From an uncultured Parasutterella sp. (GTDB lineage Bacteria; Pseudomonadota; Gammaproteobacteria; Burkholderiales; Burkholderiaceae_F): a stretch of DNA of 5,788 bases. The position numbers and the translations under genes are program-made. The notes beneath the pieces are model-generated. The model was given only the letters and a program-made list of their open reading frames with translations, searched no databases and was not told where the DNA came from. Below, one piece after another: positions 5,412-5,788 of this stretch (positions are counted from its first letter, which is position 1; every line of letters begins with the position of its first letter). The stretch spans positions 1 to 5,788 of the forward strand of contig CAAFTZ010000147.1 of NCBI GenBank assembly GCA_900766055.1. The letters are read 5' to 3'.

Positions 5412-5788
5412 ATGACATACAAAATCATTGATATTCAAGGAATTGGGGAAGCATACGCTCCGAAGTTAATTGCAATTGGTATTAAAACTCCGGATGAGTT
5501 GCTTGAGACTTGCCTGACGCCTGCTGCTCGTAAGAAAGTAGCAGAAGAAACCGGCATCTCCGGAAAGCTCATTCTCAAATGGGCTAACCATGCTGACTTA
5601 TTCAGAATCAGCGGTATCGGACCTCAATATGCCGAATTGCTCGAAGCAGCCGGTGTTGATACGGTTAAAGAGTTAAGACACAGAGTTCCGGCCAACTTAA
5701 CCGCAAAAATGGTCGAAATAAACAAAGCAAAAAATCTTGCGCAGCGTGATCCATCCGAGAAGGAAGTCACCAAATGGATTGAAGAAGC
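5412..5788 (+). CDS. DUF4332 helix-hairpin-helix protein (3' end cut by window)
   Basis: The reading frame starts at an ATG with a strong GGAGG ribosome site (5403-5407, four bases away) and is still open after 125 codons. It has two helix-hairpin-helix-like units with GIG turns: about residues 5-32 (DIQGIGEAYAPKL, then GIKTPDELL) and about 63-91 (LFRISGIGPQYAELLEAAG, then VDTVKEL). Between them lies AARKKVAEETGISGKLILKWANHADL, and the end EVTKWIEEA is typical of the family's last helix, so probably only a few residues are missing. This matches DUF4332, small proteins of about 130-140 residues whose function is unknown. HhH units often bind DNA non-specifically or mediate protein contacts, so nucleoid or repair-related binding is a guess. 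No signal peptide or membrane segment is seen. It follows the channel gene in the same direction. Confidence 0.9.
   Translation, partial: MTYKIIDIQGIGEAYAPKLIAIGIKTPDELLETCLTPAARKKVAEETGISGKLILKWANHADLFRISGIGPQYAELLEAAGVDTVKELRHRVPANLTAKMVEINKAKNLAQRDPSEKEVTKWIEE

Overview
The window reads as a chromosomal stretch of a Gram-negative, probably host-gut, anaerobic proteobacterium. The main clue is the ATP-type phosphoenolpyruvate carboxykinase, which closely resembles, from memory, the enzymes of Escherichia coli and above all the succinate-forming Anaerobiospirillum (Succinivibrionaceae). A Sutterellaceae-like host is also possible. This placement is inference; no rRNA or other marker gene is present. 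No mobile element, CRISPR array, tRNA or rRNA was seen.

Layout. Positions 1-93 may hold the last 30 codons of an unidentified gene. Positions 94-327 form an untranslated region with two perfect palindromes and two possible promoters ahead of pckA (328-1941, +). A strong hairpin at 1957-1984 separates pckA from a convergent EamA/DMT-family transporter (1988-2899, -). Next comes about 400 bases without an intact gene. It contains a decayed fragment, on the minus strand, of the C-terminal part of a diaminopropionate ammonia-lyase gene (3018-3312), broken by two in-frame stops and a frameshift. Immediately upstream on the same strand is a compact transcription unit for a 71-residue two-helix membrane protein (3400-3615), with a good ribosome binding site and a textbook terminator. 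Divergent from it is a Nudix hydrolase of the ADP-ribose pyrophosphatase type (3835-4410, +), closed by a 12-bp hairpin. The window ends with a six-helix ion-channel-like protein starting at TTG (4529-5311, +) and a helix-hairpin-helix DUF4332 protein that runs off the end (5412-5788, +).

The genes do not form one pathway. PckA links phosphoenolpyruvate and oxaloacetate, and in succinate-fermenting anaerobes it usually runs in the CO2-fixing, ATP-gaining direction. The Nudix enzyme is housekeeping nucleotide clean-up. The transporter probably exports or imports a small metabolite. The channel and the DUF4332 gene are adjacent and co-oriented, but 100 bases apart.

The points most worth a second look are the dpaL remnant, the small membrane-protein unit beside it, the channel whose filter reads TIGCN instead of TVGYG, and the two palindromes in front of pckA. 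No clearly new multi-gene system was seen.
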